Assembly: GCA_045532035.1 (NCBI GenBank)
Contig: JAZSFD010000064.1
Coordinates: 1 to 25,116, forward strand
Direction of reading: 5' to 3'
DNA: 25,116 bases
From: UMGS1052 sp045532035
GTDB lineage: Bacteria > Bacillota > Clostridia > Oscillospirales > CAG-382
Shown: in pieces, positions 22,478 through 25,116 of the stretch
How positions within the stretch are numbered: position 1 is the first letter of the stretch
Layout of the letters: each line of letters opens with the position of its first letter
Translations under genes and position numbers: made by a program
Notes under the pieces: generated by a model
The model's database searches: none
What the model saw: only the letters and a program-made list of their open reading frames with translations
Told to the model about the DNA's origin: nothing

Positions 22478-23427
22478 ATGATACTTGCCGATTATTTCAG
22501 AAGCGAACGGGATGCCACATGGGATTTTGCCATTCAGTCAGGCGTTCGCCACGGAGTCATACGACTTCCCGAAAATAAAGAATTTGATCTGACAAACGCC
22601 GGTCATTGGAAAAGTGTATACAAGCGTTTTGCCGATTTCGGCATCACTCCCGTTGTCATCGAGCCGATGCCCAACGAGGTACATGACCACATTAAGGCCG
22701 GCGACAAAAAGCGCGACGAGAGCATCGAAAAGGTCATTAAAACGTTTCCGATCATGCGCTCTTTTGACATCGATACCATCTGCTTCAATTTCATGGCGCA
22801 TATCGGCTGGCTTCGCACCCGTTCGGATTTTCCCGAAAGAGGCGGTGCACGCGTGACTGCGTTTGACATGAAGGATTTCAAGCCGACGGATGCCGCGATA
22901 ACCTCGGACGAGCTGTGGAAGAACTATACATATTTCATAAAAGCTGTCATCCCCGAGGCGGAAAAATACGGGATCAAGCTGGCACTTCATCCCGACGATC
23001 CGCCGGTGCCCTCACTTGGCGGTGTTGAGCGTATAATGATAAGCAAGGCGAACATCAAACGCGCGGTTTTTGATATCGTGAAAGCGACAGTCTTGGTATC
23101 ACCATGTGTCAGGCAAACTATTTCATCATGAGAGAGGATCTGGAAAAAACGATAGAGGAATTTGCCGAAAAGATCCATCTTGTCCATTTCAGAAACACCG
23201 TCGGAGAGCCGAACTGTTTCCGTGAGACCTTCCATGACAACGGCGACATTGATATGGCAAGGATTATGAAAGCTTATGTCAGATGCGGCGTTGATGTGCC
23301 CATTCGTGTCGATCATGTTCCTACCATGGCGGGAGAGGTTTCCACACTGCCGGGCTATGATGCTATGGGAAGACTTTTTGCAATCGGATACCTGAAAGGT
23401 ATTCTTGATGCGGTAAAAGGAGAATGA
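22478..23427 (+). CDS. uxuA: Mannonate dehydratase, frame interrupted once
   Basis: GGAGGTG precedes the ATG at 22478 (MILADYF). Two overlapping frames join at about 23081-23083, where GTGAAAGCGAC would read correctly as GTGAAAAGCGAC; 950 bases plus 1 gives 317 codons (316 aa). Before the break come ICFNFMAHIGWLRT and LALHPDDPPVPSLGGVERI, and after it SDSLGITMCQ, HLVHFRN, ETFHDNGDIDM and RVDHVPTMAGE, the metal-binding TIM-barrel blocks of UxuA. The enzyme dehydrates D-mannonate to 2-keto-3-deoxy-D-gluconate. Both halves show intact motifs with no other damage, so the gene is probably functional and the break a sequencing error. It starts one base after the uxuB stop. Confidence 0.88.
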
Positions 23428-23430
23428 TTT

Positions 23431-24918
23431 ATGATAAGAATTGACAACAAAGTAATAAAACAACAGCCGCAGTTCTGGAATCATGCGCTTTTTCATCCCA
23501 CCGATGCCGTGGAGGATCCCTGGGGAAAGCGGATTCTTGACAGAATGTCGGAAGACGGCGCCATCAAGACCATCAGAATTTATACCATGTTTGAAGACAT
23601 AGTGTATCTTGATGAAAATGGAACGCTCATGTATGATTTCCGTTTGAGCGATCTGCGCATCGACTATCTTCTCGAAAAAGGGTATGACCTTCTTCTGGCA
23701 TACGGCGGTATTCCCGATTGCATCGCATCGGGAAACAGCAAGACGAGCGTTTCAAAAAACAAGACCCGTTACAAGGGGAAAATGTGGAATTCCACACCCC
23801 CCAAGGATTATGCCTTGTGGGAGGAAATATGCTATGAATACACAAAGCATAACATCGAAAGATATGGCATCGATACTGTTTCGTCATGGTATTGTCATTG
23901 CTTCAACGAGCCCGACATCGGAGCTTTTTGGTTCGCGGATCAGCCCGATACTATCGAGGCGGTTAAAGAATACCGCCTGCCGGCCTACTGCAAGCTGTAT
24001 GAAGCTTTTGAGCGCGGTGTGCGCCGTGCCTCCGAGCGTGTTCGTATCGGTGGACCTGCCCTTGCAGGCAGAGTCGAATTGCTGACAGGATTTCTCACTT
24101 TTGTCAAAGAAAAAGGCTTGAGACTTGATTACATTGCGCTTCACAATTATGGGACGAGACCCTGGGAAATAAATGACGGTTCAAGACCGCTTGCGGTGGA
24201 AAACCATTTTGAAAAATACGAAAACTATATGAAGATCATTCGTGAATGCGGTTTTGGTGATACTGAGATAGTATTAGATGAATGGGGAGCCACATCGATG
24301 GGATTCTATAATATAGAAGAATGTCCTGCTTTTATCTTCCGCGAAAACGAGGTCTATTCGGCATATTTTGTCAAGCTCATCTGTAAGCTGATCGAGGCGG
24401 GCTATAACATTTCCAAAATGATGATCTGCCTTTCGGGTCAGCATGAGATGGTGACCGATTTTTCAGGCTTCAGAAACTTTTTCACTCTTAATTTCATAAC
24501 AAAGCCTATCTACAATGCACATCTGATGTCGTCGAAGCTTGGTAATCTGCTTGTGGGAACCAGTACGGATAACAAAAATGTTTTTGCCGTTTCCACGAAG
24601 AATGACAAGGGCGAGCTTGCCGTACTTCTGACCTACTGCTCGGAGCATTTCGAAGAGGATCTGCCCGAAATTGAAGAAAAGGTGATTTTCTCAGACGACA
24701 TTTCCTCAAAAACAGTTACTCTGTACTGCATCGATAAGGCGACCACAAACCCTTATCGTATGTGGGAGCGTGCGGGAATGCCTGAGATGAATGAAGACCT
24801 TCTCAAAGCGCTTCGCAAGGAAGGAAAGCTGAAAGCCCTGAAGCTTCAAAAGGGAAGCGAAGAAATAAAGCTGAAATTAACACCAAACGCATCATATCTT
24901 ATCACGGTTACCGATTGA
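23431..24918 (+). CDS. GH39-like glycoside hydrolase
   Basis: The 495-aa protein has no signal peptide and is therefore intracellular. A TIM barrel spans about residues 1-350 with CHCFNEPDIGAFW giving the likely acid/base Glu (E160, the NEP motif of clan GH-A). EIVLDEWGAT gives the likely nucleophile (E284). A C-terminal beta-sandwich follows. The arrangement resembles GH39 (beta-xylosidase, alpha-L-iduronidase). It starts 3 bases after uxuA behind AAAGGAG, so it belongs to the uronate operon and probably cleaves imported oligosaccharides carrying or linked to a uronic acid. Substrate and exact family are inferred; another GH-A family is possible. The operon ends here. Confidence 0.8.
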   Translation: MIRIDNKVIKQQPQFWNHALFHPTDAVEDPWGKRILDRMSEDGAIKTIRIYTMFEDIVYLDENGTLMYDFRLSDLRIDYLLEKGYDLLLAYGGIPDCIASGNSKTSVSKNKTRYKGKMWNSTPPKDYALWEEICYEYTKHNIERYGIDTVSSWYCHCFNEPDIGAFWFADQPDTIEAVKEYRLPAYCKLYEAFERGVRRASERVRIGGPALAGRVELLTGFLTFVKEKGLRLDYIALHNYGTRPWEINDGSRPLAVENHFEKYENYMKIIRECGFGDTEIVLDEWGATSMGFYNIEECPAFIFRENEVYSAYFVKLICKLIEAGYNISKMMICLSGQHEMVTDFSGFRNFFTLNFITKPIYNAHLMSSKLGNLLVGTSTDNKNVFAVSTKNDKGELAVLLTYCSEHFEEDLPEIEEKVIFSDDISSKTVTLYCIDKATTNPYRMWERAGMPEMNEDLLKALRKEGKLKALKLQKGSEEIKLKLTPNASYLITVTD

Positions 24919-24923
24919 TCCAT

Positions 24924-24949
24924 ACAAAAAAGCCACCCGAGGGTGGCTT
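24924..24949 (-). terminator. Terminator hairpin with its T-run on the minus strand
   Basis: AAGCCACCC (24930-24938) and GGGTGGCTT (24941-24949) form the stem. TTTTTTG follows on the minus strand, so it best fits the end of a leftward gene beyond the window; on the plus strand it may still weakly terminate the uronate operon. Confidence 0.7.
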
Positions 24950-25001
24950 CAGACCACTGACAAACCCTATTTCACAAGTGCACATTGACATATTGCACAA
25001 A

Positions 25002-25116
25002 AAGCCTCCCTCGCAAGTGTGGCGGCAAAACCGCAGGTTTTGACGGAGGGAGAGACAAATCACATACGAGAACGCAGGGGGGCGAATCTCTCCCTGTAGG
25101 GGACGATGCCCACATC
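25002..25116. repeat. Composite palindromic intergenic repeat, cut by the window edge
   Basis: Three nested inverted repeats are visible: CTCCCTC (25006-25012) with GAGGGAG (25046-25052) enclosing GCGG-CAAAA-CCGC; GGGAGAGA (25048-25055) with TCTCTCCC (25087-25094); and GATG-CCCA-CATC (25105-25116), which stops at the last base of the window. There is no open reading frame of note. The look is that of a REP/MITE-like interspersed element, but copy number cannot be seen here. Confidence 0.5.

Overview
The window looks like chromosome from a Gram-positive anaerobe of the class Clostridia, probably a gut Oscillospirales/Ruminococcaceae-type organism. This is inferred from the ctsR-mcsA-mcsB-clpC operon with CtsR operators, strong AGGAGG ribosome binding sites, consensus TTGACA/TATAAT promoters, an SLH-domain surface protein, an EndoA-type MazF, a DUF1292 gene, and the SDR-type UxuB typical of Firmicutes. 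No phage, plasmid, transposase or CRISPR array is visible. Most of the window is housekeeping DNA.

Layout. 1-1216 (-): VanY-like D,D-carboxypeptidase cut by the window edge, with an operator-like palindrome over its promoter. 1347-6202 (+): a 64-aa unknown protein, then the class III heat-shock operon ctsR-mcsA-mcsB-clpC behind a promoter carrying six CtsR heptads. 6477-9804 (-): a large exported beta-solenoid/SLH surface protein whose frame is broken twice. 10189-11984 (+): mazF, an SGNH hydrolase and a DUF1292 gene, followed by a probable 6S RNA (about 12002-12200). 12363-13412 (-): rpsF-ssb-rpsR with a strong promoter and a two-hairpin leader. 13552-15812 (-): mreC-mnmE. 15965-19314 (+): zapA, a U32-family protein and a tRNA-dihydrouridine synthase. 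19410-20186 (-): an AraC-family regulator, divergent from 20333-24918 (+), a uronate catabolism operon uxaC-uxuB-uxuA plus a GH39-like glycoside hydrolase. 24950-25116: a composite palindromic repeat running off the right edge.

How the genes work together. CtsR represses its own operon. McsA and McsB form the protein-arginine kinase that inactivates CtsR and marks proteins for ClpC, the unfoldase that works with ClpP. UxaC, UxuB and UxuA convert glucuronate through fructuronate and mannonate to 2-keto-3-deoxygluconate. The GH39-like enzyme probably releases a sugar from a uronic-acid-containing glycan, and the divergent AraC protein is the likely regulator. KdgK and KdgA, needed to finish the pathway, are not in the window.

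Data-quality point. Two genes (the SLH surface protein, twice, and uxuA, once) are broken by events that each fit loss of one base from an A or T run. Restoring one base per site gives full-length proteins, so consensus error is at least as likely as pseudogene decay.

I found no convincingly new system. The items most worth a second look are the probable 6S RNA, the six-heptad CtsR promoter, the palindrome over the vanY-like promoter, the uronate/GH39 operon, the solitary mazF and the right-edge repeat.
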